Shown: positions 52,972 through 61,533 of the stretch, one piece after another
Layout of the letters: the number at the start of each line of letters is the position of its first letter
Position numbering within the stretch: the stretch's first letter is position 1
DNA from: Caballeronia calidae
GTDB lineage: Bacteria; Pseudomonadota; Gammaproteobacteria; Burkholderiales; Burkholderiaceae
Assembly: GCF_900044055.2 (NCBI RefSeq)
Contig: NZ_FCOX02000008.1
Span: forward strand, 124,001 to 188,000
Direction of reading: 5' to 3'
Length of the DNA: 64,000 nucleotides
The notes under the pieces: generated by a model
Database searches by the model: none
The model's input: only the letters and a program-made list of their open reading frames with translations
Told to the model about the DNA's origin: nothing
Made by a program: the position numbers and the translations under genes

Positions 52972-53160
52972 TCAGAACTTCATGCCGACGCCGAGCGTGC
53001 CGAGCACGCCGCCCGCTGTCACATCGGGCTCGATGCTGATCGCGCGCAGGCGCACGAGAAGGTCGCCCGCGTGGATGCCGCCCATCGAATCGTTCGACGA
53101 TGCATCGCCCGCCGCGTGCGCCGTGCATGCCATCGCAGTGGCCCCCAAAGCTTTTCTCAT
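52972..53160 (-). pseudogene. Apparent internally deleted OmpW-type outer-membrane protein
   Basis: An intact 62-codon frame that looks like the two ends of an OmpW porin joined together. The start (RKALGATAMACTAHA) is a signal-like peptide; GIHAGDLLVRLRAISIEPD matches the first strand of OmpW, and TLGVGMKF matches the C-terminal OMP signature ending in Phe. About 130 residues of barrel are missing. GGGAAAG precedes the ATG, so it may still be made, but it could not form the eight-stranded barrel. A genuine short protein is the alternative. Confidence 0.5.
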
Positions 53161-53359
53161 TGCCGTCTTTCCCTATTGAAAGCAGGGATTTTCCCGGGTG
53201 CCTGCGCAGGCGCCCGTGACTGCGGTCAACGCTTAATTGCTTATGCGCAGTCATATCCGTCAAGGCTTGAGAAACGGCAAACATGCGGGCGAAGCCGCAT
53301 GCGTCCGGGCCCATCGCTTGCTGGCTAAAAGGAAAGTGCAGAACAAAGGGAGGCAACCG

Positions 53360-53653
53360 ATGAGACCCACACTCGGCACACTCGGGCGCATCGCGGGGAT
53401 CCTGCTCGGCGGCACACTGGCCGTTGCGGCAAGCGCCCAGCAGGGACAGCAGAAACCGAACAAGCTCGATTACGACAGCACGCCCGCGTATCAGGAGAAA
53501 AACGTCACGCCGCCGGCCGCGGCCGCCGCGAACGCCAGCGATGCGCTGAAGACGCGGCCCGGCAAGGCATCATCGGGCAAGGGCGCGGCGCCCGACCGGC
53601 CGAACGGACTCGGCTTCGACGCGGGCGCGAGCAGCATGGGCAAGAAGCAATAA
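53360..53653 (+). CDS. Small exported protein of unknown function
   Basis: A 97-residue protein with a clear signal peptide (RIAGILLGGTLAVAASA, then QQGQQKPNK) and a low-complexity mature part rich in Ala, Lys, Gly and Pro. No fold is recognised. GGGAGG lies seven bases before the ATG, which supports expression. It converges on the next gene 22 bases away. Probably a genus-level periplasmic protein. Confidence 0.65.
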   Translation: MRPTLGTLGRIAGILLGGTLAVAASAQQGQQKPNKLDYDSTPAYQEKNVTPPAAAAANASDALKTRPGKASSGKGAAPDRPNGLGFDAGASSMGKKQ

Positions 53654-53675
53654 GGCGGCGCGTGGCCGCCTTCGC

Positions 53676-54209
53676 TCAGGCGTTATCGGCGTCGGCAGGT
53701 TTATCGGGCCACGGCCACGTCGAATAGCGCGATGCTTTGTCGGACGCGGCCTTGCCTTTCTGTTTCTGCGGCGCGGCGGCGGGCGCCGCCTCGTGCGCCG
53801 GGGCCGCACTTTTCGCGACATCCGGCAGATCCTCGCCGAACCACGGCGCGTCCTTGCGCCGCTCCTGCCTATAGGCCTCCCAGCCCTTCGCGTTGTCCGC
53901 GAAGAGATCGTGCTTCACCGTGTTGGCGAGCAACGGGCGATTCAGCGTTTCGTCGAGCAGCGCCTTCGGCCACACGAAGAACGCACCCGACGCGCGGCGG
54001 ATGAAATCGCGCGGCGCCATCTTTTCGTCGATGAAGCCGAGCAGCGTGAAGCCCGCGAGCGCTTCGTTGCCCTTCACCGCTTCGCCGATGCTCGCGTAAT
54101 CGTCGGCGCACTGGCTCAGGCAAAACACCGACTCCAGCACGTCGCCGAGATGCAGCAGCAATGCGCGTCGTTCGTAGGGATCTTGCGTGGCGGTCTCTTG
54201 TTTCGTCAT
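53676..54209 (-). CDS. Cytosolic protein of unknown function
   Basis: A 177-residue protein, not recognised. It has an N-terminal helical region (DPYERRALLLHLGDVLESVFCLSQCADD), a central FTLLGFIDEKMAPRDFIRRASGAFFVWPKALL and a Lys/Ala-rich C-terminus (about 135-177) ending in an aromatic YSTWPWPDK. There is no signal peptide or membrane helix. GGAA precedes the ATG at 54209. It follows the extensin-like gene by 118 bases on the same strand. Codon use looks native. Confidence 0.6.
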   Translation of the reverse strand: MTKQETATQDPYERRALLLHLGDVLESVFCLSQCADDYASIGEAVKGNEALAGFTLLGFIDEKMAPRDFIRRASGAFFVWPKALLDETLNRPLLANTVKHDLFADNAKGWEAYRQERRKDAPWFGEDLPDVAKSAAPAHEAAPAAAPQKQKGKAASDKASRYSTWPWPDKPADADNA

Positions 54210-54327
54210 TCGCTGTTCCGATATGTCGAGGGTGGATTCTGCGGCGCGCGCATGCCGCACGTGCCGCGTTCATCTCGATTTTAGCGAACCCGCGGTGACG
54301 CGTCGGCGCGCGAGCGCTCCAACCACG

Positions 54328-55038
54328 CTAACGGCAGACGCGATACGGGCCCATATCGACGTGAAAGTGCGTCTTGTGCAGCGCGTTGTAGTCCGGGCCG
54401 AGGGTCGTGTCGAAGGAACGGCATGCGCCTTCGCGAACGCGCCGGAGGAATTGGCCATCGGGCGATGCGGCATCGTCCCAGCGCGCGAGCGTGATGCGGC
54501 GCCCGTCGTCGAGCACGAAGCCGGTCAGGTCGATGGCGTTCGCGCTCGCGTGCTGGCTCAGCGCGGTGTCCTGCTGATGATTCACGTTGCGGCACGCATA
54601 GCTGCCCACGTGCTCGATGCGCGCGACGCGCTCGCCGTAGCTGTCGAGCGCGGCAGGCTGAAGATACTGATGCTCGAAATACGCGAGGCCGAGCGCGAGC
54701 GGACAGGTTGCGAGAAAAGGCGCGCTGAAGCGAATGTCCTCCGACTGCGTGACGCGCACCACGTCCTTGAGCTCGCAGCCGCCCGCCCCGGTCGCATCGG
54801 CCATCTCACGATAGACGAGACCGGAGCGCGCGAGCGATGCATCGCAGCGTTGCGCGTCGTGCATCGTGCGCCATAGCTTGAAGCGCGTGAGCGGACCTTG
54901 CGGCGCGCGCACGTCGAGCGGCGCGAACGGATCGTAGCGCTCGGGCAGCACGATGCGCTTCGAGTACACCGCATAGCCAAATGCGATCGCTCCGGCGAGC
55001 GACGCCAGCACCAGCCATCCGACGATGCGTGCGATCAC
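54328..55038 (-). CDS. Extensin-like domain protein, putative cell-wall peptidase
   Basis: A 236-residue protein with an N-terminal membrane anchor (about 5-25) and an extensin-like C-terminal domain. The likely zinc/active residues are in SQHASANAIDLTGF and KTHFHVDMGPYRVC, the pattern shared with the D-Ala-D-Ala carboxypeptidase (VanY/MepA-like) superfamily. It probably acts on peptidoglycan in the periplasm. Its start overlaps the stop of the ferredoxin-NADP reductase gene by four bases. Confidence 0.83.
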   Translation of the reverse strand: MIARIVGWLVLASLAGAIAFGYAVYSKRIVLPERYDPFAPLDVRAPQGPLTRFKLWRTMHDAQRCDASLARSGLVYREMADATGAGGCELKDVVRVTQSEDIRFSAPFLATCPLALGLAYFEHQYLQPAALDSYGERVARIEHVGSYACRNVNHQQDTALSQHASANAIDLTGFVLDDGRRITLARWDDAASPDGQFLRRVREGACRSFDTTLGPDYNALHKTHFHVDMGPYRVCR

Positions 55039-56087
55039 GCGCTGTCGGCCGCGTGCGCGGCGATGACGCGCTCTGCGAGTTTGGTGTCGTAGCTCGAATG
55101 CACATGCACGCGCTTTTTCTCGGGATACGCGTATGAATAAGCCTTGCGCAATCCGAGCGATGCTTCGTGAAAGCCCGACAGAATGAGCTTCTGCTTGTTC
55201 GGATAATTGGCGATATCGCCGACCGCGAAAATGCCGGGCCGCGACGATTCATAGTTCGACGTATCCACTTCGATGCGCCCGCCGCGCACATCGAGATTCC
55301 ATGCGGCGATCGGCCCGAGCTCCGAGACGAGGCCATACATCGCGACGATCTTGTCCGCGGCGATATCGGTCGCCCCTTCGACCTGCTTGATGCGCACGCC
55401 GCGCAGCTTGCCATCGGGCGCATCGAGCGACTCGATCATGCCGACGACGAAGTCCATCTCGCCCGCATCGACTGCGCGCTTCATGGTCGCGACGGAATTG
55501 GCCGTCGCGGAGAAGCCGTTGCGCCGATGCACGAGCGTGAGCTTCCTCGCGATGCCCTTCAGTGCGAGCGCCCAGTCGAGCGCCGAATCGCCGCCGCCCG
55601 CGACGACGATCTCCTTGTCGGCGAAATCCGCCGCGCGCGCGACGCTGTAGTGAATGTCGCTTCCTTCGAGCGCGGCTGCTTCGGGCAACTGCAGGCGCTG
55701 CGGCACGAACGCGCCGTTGCCCGCGGCAATCATGATCGCGGCGCAGTCGAACGTCATGCCGCGCGCGGTCGTGACCGTCCAGCGGTGATCGTCGCGCTGG
55801 GTCACGGACTCGACCCGTTGATCGAGATGGATCGGCACGTCGAAGGGCAGGATCTGCTCGAGCAGCCGATCGACGAGCTCGCGCGCGGTGCATGACGGGA
55901 TCGCAGGGATATCGTAGATCGGCTTGTCGGGATAGAGCTCGATGCACTGCCCGCCGATGCGCTCGAGCGTATCGACGATCTGGCATGTGAGGCCGATCAC
56001 GCCGGCCTCGAATGCGGCGAATAGCCCTACGGGGCCCGCGCCGATGATCAATACGTCGGTTTTTATCGCTTCGCTTTGGGGTTCCAT
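55035..56087 (-). CDS. Type 2 ferredoxin--NADP(+) reductase (thioredoxin-reductase-like)
   Basis: A 350-residue flavoprotein. The FAD motif is DVLIIGAGPVGLFAAFEAG, the NADPH motif VVAGGGDSALDWALAL, and the C-terminal FAD motif GIFAVGDIANYPNKQKLILSGFHEA. It lacks the CxxC redox pair of thioredoxin reductase, which identifies the type 2 FNR of Bacillus YumC/Burkholderia type. It supplies or takes electrons from ferredoxin or flavodoxin. It precedes and is coupled to the extensin-like gene, a pairing with no obvious functional link. Confidence 0.9.
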   Translation of the reverse strand: MEPQSEAIKTDVLIIGAGPVGLFAAFEAGVIGLTCQIVDTLERIGGQCIELYPDKPIYDIPAIPSCTARELVDRLLEQILPFDVPIHLDQRVESVTQRDDHRWTVTTARGMTFDCAAIMIAAGNGAFVPQRLQLPEAAALEGSDIHYSVARAADFADKEIVVAGGGDSALDWALALKGIARKLTLVHRRNGFSATANSVATMKRAVDAGEMDFVVGMIESLDAPDGKLRGVRIKQVEGATDIAADKIVAMYGLVSELGPIAAWNLDVRGGRIEVDTSNYESSRPGIFAVGDIANYPNKQKLILSGFHEASLGLRKAYSYAYPEKKRVHVHSSYDTKLAERVIAAHAADSA

Positions 56088-56219
56088 TTTGGATTCGCTT
56101 TCCTTGGGCTGCTGGTTTTTTCAGCATTCTTCGGGCCACGATACAGAAAGCGTCGGGAGGGGGCAACGAAGCCCCTTGTTCGGTATTGGGTTAGGTTGGG
56201 GGTTTTTCTTGTGCTCCTA

Positions 56220-57045
56220 TGGGCTTCCTGTTTTCGCGTCGGTCTATTTGCACTGCCCGTGCGCGGGGCGGTAGTCGCCTGGTTTTTTCGGGTGCGTGCG
56301 TGAAATCCTGTTTTCGTGTCGGTTTATTAGCGTTGCCCCTGTGCGGGGCGGCAGTCACTTTCTTTGCTGCTGCAAAGAAAGTAACCAAAGAAACAGCTTT
56401 CCCCAGCCTAAGCACTTCATGCCGGCCGCGGCACAGAACTTCGCACGTGGTCCGGCAGTAGCGAGTGCCCTCATAGGCCTAACCGGGCATGGACCGCGCA
56501 CGGTCTGTCAAGCTAGACCATTAAGGGCGCTGGTTCAGCACCAAATAGCTCCGGCACAGCGCTACGCGCTGCCGTTGGGTTTGCAAGGGAAACCAACCTG
56601 CGGCGAATGCAGTGAGATAGAAGCGTTAGCAAGGAAGTGTGTGCCGACCCGATGGACCGGTCGGCCGCGAAGCGGGCCGGAGCTATTTGGCGCCTTACCA
56701 GTCAGTTAAGTGGTGCGATGTGACAGATCGTGCGCGATCCAAGCCCGGTTAGGCCTACGAGGGCACTCGCTACTGCCGGACCACGAGAGTGCTTCTGTGC
56801 CGGGGCCGGTGTGAAGTACTTTGGATGGGGATAGCTGTTTCTTTGGTTACTTTCTTTGCAGCAGCAAAGAAAGTGACTGCCGCCCCGCACAGGGGCAGTG
56901 CTAATAGACCGACGCGAAAACAGGATTACATAGAGGCGCAGACACGCAGCGGCGGGCATCCGAAGCGCCATCGACAACAGCAAAGAAAGTGACTGCCGCC
57001 CCGCACAGGGGCAACGCTAATAGACCGACACGAAAAACGGGATCC
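56220..57045. repeat. Dispersed intergenic repeat, copy C
   Basis: Third copy of the element, in the same orientation as copy A (AGCCTAAGCACTTC arm left at ~56405, AAGTACTTTGGATGG arm right at ~56813). Hairpin pairs lie at 56357-56382 and 56849-56874. Extra end units flank both sides: one at ~56220-56300 and one at ~56975-57045, the latter starting abruptly in the middle of the hairpin. It fills the 979-base gap 56088-57066 between the reductase and cytochrome genes. No genes are supported inside. Confidence 0.85.
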
Positions 57046-57066
57046 GGCGAAAACCCCACCAAAAAC

Positions 57067-57876
57067 TCACTTCGCGCCAGCATTCAACTCCCTCGCGTAA
57101 TACATCGCCGCAGCATCGATCTCTTCAGCCGTCATGTTGCGCGCAACATTGCGCATGACCTCATTGATATCGTTAGTCCGCGTGCCATTGGCGAACGCAA
57201 CCAGTTGCGCCTTCGTATACGATGCCGGCAACCCATCGAGCCAAGGGCTCCCAGCCTTACTATCGATGCCCCCATGACACGCCGCACAAGGCGCGATATT
57301 GCGCATCGGCGCACCATGCGCGACGATCGGCGGTGCAAGCGAATCGCTCACCTTGCGCTGCGCGGGCGGCCTCGGCAGGCTCGCATAGTACGCGGCAAGA
57401 TCGCGCATATCCTGATCGCTCAGGTTCATCGCCATCGGCGACATCACCGCATTGGTCCGCGCGCCCTTCTGAAAATCGATCAGCTGCTTGTAGATCACCG
57501 ACGCATACTGCCCCGCGAGATTCGGCGAATTCGCCTCGCTCATGCCGCGCTCGCCGTGACACATCGTGCAACGCAAGGCCAGCGTCGCGCCGCGCCCGAT
57601 CGAGTTCGCGCTCGCATTCGCGAGCAGCTGCGGCGTGACTTCGACGCTCGTCAGCTTCATCTTCGGCTCGACGGTCGTATCGCCCGAATACCAGTTGCGC
57701 GGCACGCCCGCCGCGCTGCAGATCGCGTTCCAGATGCCGGTGAACTGCGCATCGCGATGCACCGAAGGCAACCACGCGAAGCCGATCAGAATCGATATCG
57801 CCGCAAGCGCGATCGTCCCCAACACGCTGACGGTGAACCAGCGGTTGCGGAATGTGAAGAGGCGTTCGTCGCTCAT
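57067..57876 (-). CDS. Membrane-anchored dihaem cytochrome c
   Basis: A 269-residue protein with an N-terminal membrane helix (about 13-34) and two class I cytochrome c domains with haem motifs CTMCH and CAACH. Axial Met candidates are in VMSPMAMNL and downstream. It resembles the c4-type cytochromes that donate electrons to haem-copper oxidases. The ATG at 57876 overlaps the stop of oxidase subunit I by four bases. It is the last gene of the leftward operon, followed by repeat copy C. Confidence 0.9.
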   Translation of the reverse strand: MSDERLFTFRNRWFTVSVLGTIALAAISILIGFAWLPSVHRDAQFTGIWNAICSAAGVPRNWYSGDTTVEPKMKLTSVEVTPQLLANASANSIGRGATLALRCTMCHGERGMSEANSPNLAGQYASVIYKQLIDFQKGARTNAVMSPMAMNLSDQDMRDLAAYYASLPRPPAQRKVSDSLAPPIVAHGAPMRNIAPCAACHGGIDSKAGSPWLDGLPASYTKAQLVAFANGTRTNDINEVMRNVARNMTAEEIDAAAMYYARELNAGAK

Positions 57877-59498
57877 CGCTGCGCTCCGATCGGCACCGCG
57901 GGCACCGCCGTGTCCGAGCGCGCGAGCAGTTGCGCGATCGGAAAGCCGTAGTTGACGAGCGTGAGGCCGATCATCAGCACGAGCCACAACGCGAAGCTGT
58001 TCAACGCAACCGGTATGGTGCGCGGCTCATGCACCGCGCGGCTGAAGCGGAACTCCTCGACCGTGATCTTCGGCGCGCGATGCGCCTTGATCAGCACGAT
58101 GAAGAACAGCACCGCCGACACGACGAGGATGAATCCGCCCACCACCGAGATCACGACCGACAGCGCCTGCGCCGCGATCTCCGGGTCCTTGTAGTCATAG
58201 AACGCCATGCGTCGCGGCATCCCCAGAATGCCGACGAAATGCCACGGGAACGTCAGCACGATCATGCCGATGAACCACAGCCACAACTGCCAGCGCATCA
58301 GCTTCACGCTTTGCAGCGCGCGGCCCGTCAGATGCGGCCACAGGTCATACGCGATCACGAAGTACATGATGACGATCGCGCCCGCGAAGATCAGATGGAA
58401 GTGGCCCGTGATCCATTGCGTGTTGTGCACGGTCGAGTCGAGCTGATAACTCATGTTGATGAGACCGCCCGCGCCGCCGAAGCCGAGCATCACGAAGGAA
58501 AACGCGACGGCCAGCATCATCGGGTTGTCCCAGGGCAGCGCCTTGATCCAGCCGAGCGCCCCCTTGCCGCCGCGCAGACGCGCCGCGATCTCCACCGACG
58601 CCGAGATCGTGAACACGGTGAGCAGCGTCGGCACCGAGACGAGCGCGGTGAACACCGAATGCAGGAACTTGAAGCCCGAGCCCACTTGCGGATCGGCGAA
58701 CAGATGGTGGATACCGATCGGCATCGACACCACGAGGAACAGGATGAACGAGATGCGCGCCATCGCATCGCTGTAGAGACGGCCGCCGATCGCGCGCGGA
58801 ATGATCGTGTAGTACGCGATATACGCCGGAATCAGCCAGAAATAGACGATCGCGTGCAGCGTCCACGAGAAGAACACGCGCGCGAGGCCCGCGTCGATGG
58901 TCGTCTTCCAGCCGAGCGCGACGGGCAGGATCATGAAGAGCACTTCGATCGCCGCGCCCACCGCCGTCCAGCCCCACAAGTACGCGCCCGCGACCGTCGC
59001 GAACATCGCGAGCGGCACCGGCTTGCCCCGGTTCTCGCGCTTCCACGACGCCAGATTCACCGACATCAGCGCGACCCATACCCACGAGCCGACCACGACG
59101 AGCACCACGCCGATGTAGAAGAACGCATTGGCGATCATCGGCGGATAAAAGGTGTAGAGGACCGACGCGAGGCCCATCGCGACCGGCGTCTCCGCGCACA
59201 CCGCGCCGATGGCGACGAGCCACCAGCCGAGCCAGGCCCAGCGCAGGCCCACCAGCGGGCGCTTCAGCGCGAGCTCGCTGACCGCGTAGCCAAAGCCCAT
59301 CGCGATCAGCGTGGGAAACGCATAGCCCATCACGGTGCCGTGCGCCGTCACCGAGCGATAGTACAGCTCGGGATTCTGCAGCCACGGATGCAGCGGGCTG
59401 CGCACGAGCATCTGCCATGCGCCGAGCAGCAGCGCGACGCCGAAGGCAATGAATGCCAGCCAGAAATGCGCGAGTACGAGGCGCTTGCTATTGAACAC
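57873..59498 (-). CDS. B-family (ba3-type) haem-copper oxidase subunit I
   Basis: A 541-residue protein with about 13 membrane helices. Haem and copper ligands are seen: His in SVTAHGTVMGYAF, the CuB His and cross-linked Tyr in LHAIVYFWLIPAY (HxxxY, as in Thermus ba3), the two CuB His in PIGIHHLFADP and the haem His pair in ITGHFHLIFAG. The conserved Tyr supports oxygen reduction rather than a pure NO reductase. It is encoded with subunit II (overlap 11 bases), a small subunit and three c-type cytochromes. It couples cytochrome c oxidation to O2 reduction and proton pumping, probably with high affinity. Confidence 0.93.
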   Translation of the reverse strand: MFNSKRLVLAHFWLAFIAFGVALLLGAWQMLVRSPLHPWLQNPELYYRSVTAHGTVMGYAFPTLIAMGFGYAVSELALKRPLVGLRWAWLGWWLVAIGAVCAETPVAMGLASVLYTFYPPMIANAFFYIGVVLVVVGSWVWVALMSVNLASWKRENRGKPVPLAMFATVAGAYLWGWTAVGAAIEVLFMILPVALGWKTTIDAGLARVFFSWTLHAIVYFWLIPAYIAYYTIIPRAIGGRLYSDAMARISFILFLVVSMPIGIHHLFADPQVGSGFKFLHSVFTALVSVPTLLTVFTISASVEIAARLRGGKGALGWIKALPWDNPMMLAVAFSFVMLGFGGAGGLINMSYQLDSTVHNTQWITGHFHLIFAGAIVIMYFVIAYDLWPHLTGRALQSVKLMRWQLWLWFIGMIVLTFPWHFVGILGMPRRMAFYDYKDPEIAAQALSVVISVVGGFILVVSAVLFFIVLIKAHRAPKITVEEFRFSRAVHEPRTIPVALNSFALWLVLMIGLTLVNYGFPIAQLLARSDTAVPAVPIGAQR

Positions 59499-60054
59499 AG
59501 GACACTCTCCGCGAATTGGCCGGCAGCTTGTCGGCCATCTGCATGAATTCGGCGCGATCCACCACCTTCACATGCGCCCACATGTTCTGATGCCCGGTGC
59601 CGCAGTATTCGTGGCAGGGCATCAAATGCTCGCCGGGCTTGTCGAAGGTCGTCTTGAAGGTCGAGACGTAGCCCGGCTCCAGCATCGAATTGATATTGGT
59701 GTTGGTGATCAGAAAACCGTGCACGACGTCCGAGCTCGTCGCGCGGAACGTGACCGGCACGCCCGCCGGCACGACGAGGCACTGCGGCGTGAACGAGTAC
59801 TGCTGCGCGACGATGCGCACGGTCACCGAGCCGTCCGACTCGGGCGCGCTGCCGAGATTGCTCTCGATGAATTCGCCCGACAGATGCAGCGTTTCGGGGC
59901 GAATCGTCTCGACGCGCGAGGGCGGCATCATCGCCCAGTGGATGCCGGTGTAGACGACCATCGCGACCAGCACGCCGACGATGACGAGTACGAGGATCGC
60001 CCAGCGCCGTTCGACCCGATCGGCGACGTCGTGCGAGCTTGGATTGATGGCCAT
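59488..60054 (-). CDS. Cytochrome oxidase subunit II with CuA site
   Basis: A 188-residue protein with one membrane helix (about 22-42) and a periplasmic cupredoxin domain. The CuA ligands are present: His in SSDVVHGFLIT and the block PCHEYCGTGHQNMWAHV (C-x-E-x-C-x3-H-x2-M pattern). Only one N-terminal helix is seen, as in ba3-type subunit II, not two as in aa3. It accepts electrons from the operon's c-type cytochromes. It lies 19 bases after the small subunit gene. Confidence 0.92.
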   Translation of the reverse strand: MAINPSSHDVADRVERRWAILVLVIVGVLVAMVVYTGIHWAMMPPSRVETIRPETLHLSGEFIESNLGSAPESDGSVTVRIVAQQYSFTPQCLVVPAGVPVTFRATSSDVVHGFLITNTNINSMLEPGYVSTFKTTFDKPGEHLMPCHEYCGTGHQNMWAHVKVVDRAEFMQMADKLPANSRRVSCVQ

Positions 60055-60073
60055 ATGCGCTTGTCTTAGTGGA

Positions 60074-60244
60074 TCACTGGATCACGCCACGCGGCAGGAA
60101 CACGGCGAAATAGAAGATGAACCAGATGCCGATCACGATGGCGGTCGAGATGCCCGCGAGCGCGATCGCGCCTGACGGACCGCGCCTCACGATCTCGTCG
60201 AGCTTCGCGTCTTCCTTCGCGATTTCGTTCGGGTCTTCGGTCAT
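60074..60244 (-). CDS. Small single-helix oxidase subunit (subunit IIa-like)
   Basis: A 56-codon gene that is easily missed. The product has a charged N-terminus (MTEDPNEIAKEDAKLDEIVR), one membrane helix (about 25-50: AIALAGISTAIVIGIWFIFY) and a short basic end. Position between the cytochrome c gene (13-base gap) and subunit II (19-base gap) and the one-helix topology match subunit IIa (CbaD) of Thermus-type ba3 oxidases, which stabilises the complex. The assignment rests on context and topology more than on sequence identity. Confidence 0.75.
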   Translation of the reverse strand: MTEDPNEIAKEDAKLDEIVRRGPSGAIALAGISTAIVIGIWFIFYFAVFLPRGVIQ

Positions 60245-60257
60245 GGTGTGTCGATGC

Positions 60258-61520
60258 TCAATAAAGTGGCGCCGAACGCAATTCGTTCACTTCCTTCACG
60301 GTCACCGGCGCGCCGCGATTGCCCCACGCGGTGCGGATGTACGTGACCACCGCCGCGACCTCGACATCCGAGAGCGACTGCGCGAACGGCGGCATGCCGT
60401 ACGGCTTCGGGTTCTTGAACGTGCCCGGCGGATAGCCGCCGTTCAGCACCATGCGGATCGGGTTCACGGCGGAGCTCATCACGATCGACTGGTTGTTCGC
60501 GAGCGGCGGGAAATCGGGCGGCTTGCCCTGCCCCTGCGCCGCGTGACATTCGGCGCATTGGGCGTCGTAGATTTTTTTGCCGAGCGGCGAAAGGCTCGTC
60601 TTCTGTTCCACGACCGCCTGGCTCGGCGGCTCCGACTTGTCGCCGGAGCGCGCGGGCAGCGCCTTCAGGTAGACGGACATCGCGCGGACGTCTTCCTCGG
60701 TCAGATATTGCAGGCTGTCGTAGACAACTTCGGCCATCGGACCATAGACCGCGCCGCGATTCGACACGCCTGCATGCAGCAGTCCGACGATGTCCTCGAT
60801 GCTCCAGTCGCCCAAGCCCGCTTCCTTGTTCGACGTGAGCGACGGCGCATACCAGTTCTGGATCGGGATCAGGCCGCCTTCGAACGCCTTCGACGACACG
60901 TTGCCGCCGAGCGCGTTGATCGCCGTGTGGCACATCGAGCAATGCCCGAGGCCCTCAACGAGATAGGCGCCGCGATTCCATTCCGCCGACTGCTTCGGAT
61001 CGGGCTGATATTCGCCTTCCTTGAAAAAGAGCGAGCGCCAGCCGAGCAGCAGTTGCCGCTGGTTGAACGGGAAGCGCAGCTCATGCGGCCGGTTCGGCTG
61101 ATGCACGGGCGGCGTGGACATCAGGAACGCGTAGATCGCGTCGGAGTCGGCGCGCGTCACCTTTGTATAGGACGCGAAGGGCATCGCCGGATAGAGCAGC
61201 GAGCCGTCGCGCGACTTGCCGGTGTGCATCATCGCGTAGAACTCGTCGGCGGTCCATTGACCCAGGCCCGTCTCCTTGTCCGACGAAATATTGGGCGTGT
61301 AGAGCGTGCCGAAGGGCGTGTCCATCGGACGGCCGCCGCCGAAAGTCTTGCCCGCGGGCAGCGTGTGGCACGCGATGCAGTCGCCCGCACGCGCGAGGTA
61401 TTCGCCGCGCTTGATGGTGGCGGCGTCAGCCGCCTGCGCCGCGGTCGATGCGAAAGGCGCGGCGCACGCCGCCATGAAGACCGCGACGGTCAGCGCTCGG
61501 ATATGTCGAAAACGGAGCAC
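60258..61520 (-). CDS. Exported trihaem cytochrome c (alcohol-dehydrogenase-type subunit family)
   Basis: A 420-residue protein with a signal peptide (RALTVAVFMAACAAPFASTAAQA) and three haem c motifs, CIACH, CSMCH and CAECH, each followed by a class I-like domain. It resembles the cytochrome subunits of membrane alcohol/gluconate dehydrogenases, with GGGRPMDTPFGTLYTPNIS and YPAMPFASYTKV. No dehydrogenase is encoded beside it, so here it probably feeds the ba3 oxidase. The start is the GTG at 61520, with GAGGA six bases upstream. It lies 13 bases from the preceding cytochrome gene. Confidence 0.88.
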   Translation of the reverse strand: MLRFRHIRALTVAVFMAACAAPFASTAAQAADAATIKRGEYLARAGDCIACHTLPAGKTFGGGRPMDTPFGTLYTPNISSDKETGLGQWTADEFYAMMHTGKSRDGSLLYPAMPFASYTKVTRADSDAIYAFLMSTPPVHQPNRPHELRFPFNQRQLLLGWRSLFFKEGEYQPDPKQSAEWNRGAYLVEGLGHCSMCHTAINALGGNVSSKAFEGGLIPIQNWYAPSLTSNKEAGLGDWSIEDIVGLLHAGVSNRGAVYGPMAEVVYDSLQYLTEEDVRAMSVYLKALPARSGDKSEPPSQAVVEQKTSLSPLGKKIYDAQCAECHAAQGQGKPPDFPPLANNQSIVMSSAVNPIRMVLNGGYPPGTFKNPKPYGMPPFAQSLSDVEVAAVVTYIRTAWGNRGAPVTVKEVNELRSAPLY

Positions 61521-61533
61521 GTCGGGTCCTCGG

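Noticed and set aside
57873..59498. Subunit I as a quinol-type NO reductase
   Set aside because: The HxxxY cross-link tyrosine and a CuA subunit are present, which are absent from NO reductases.
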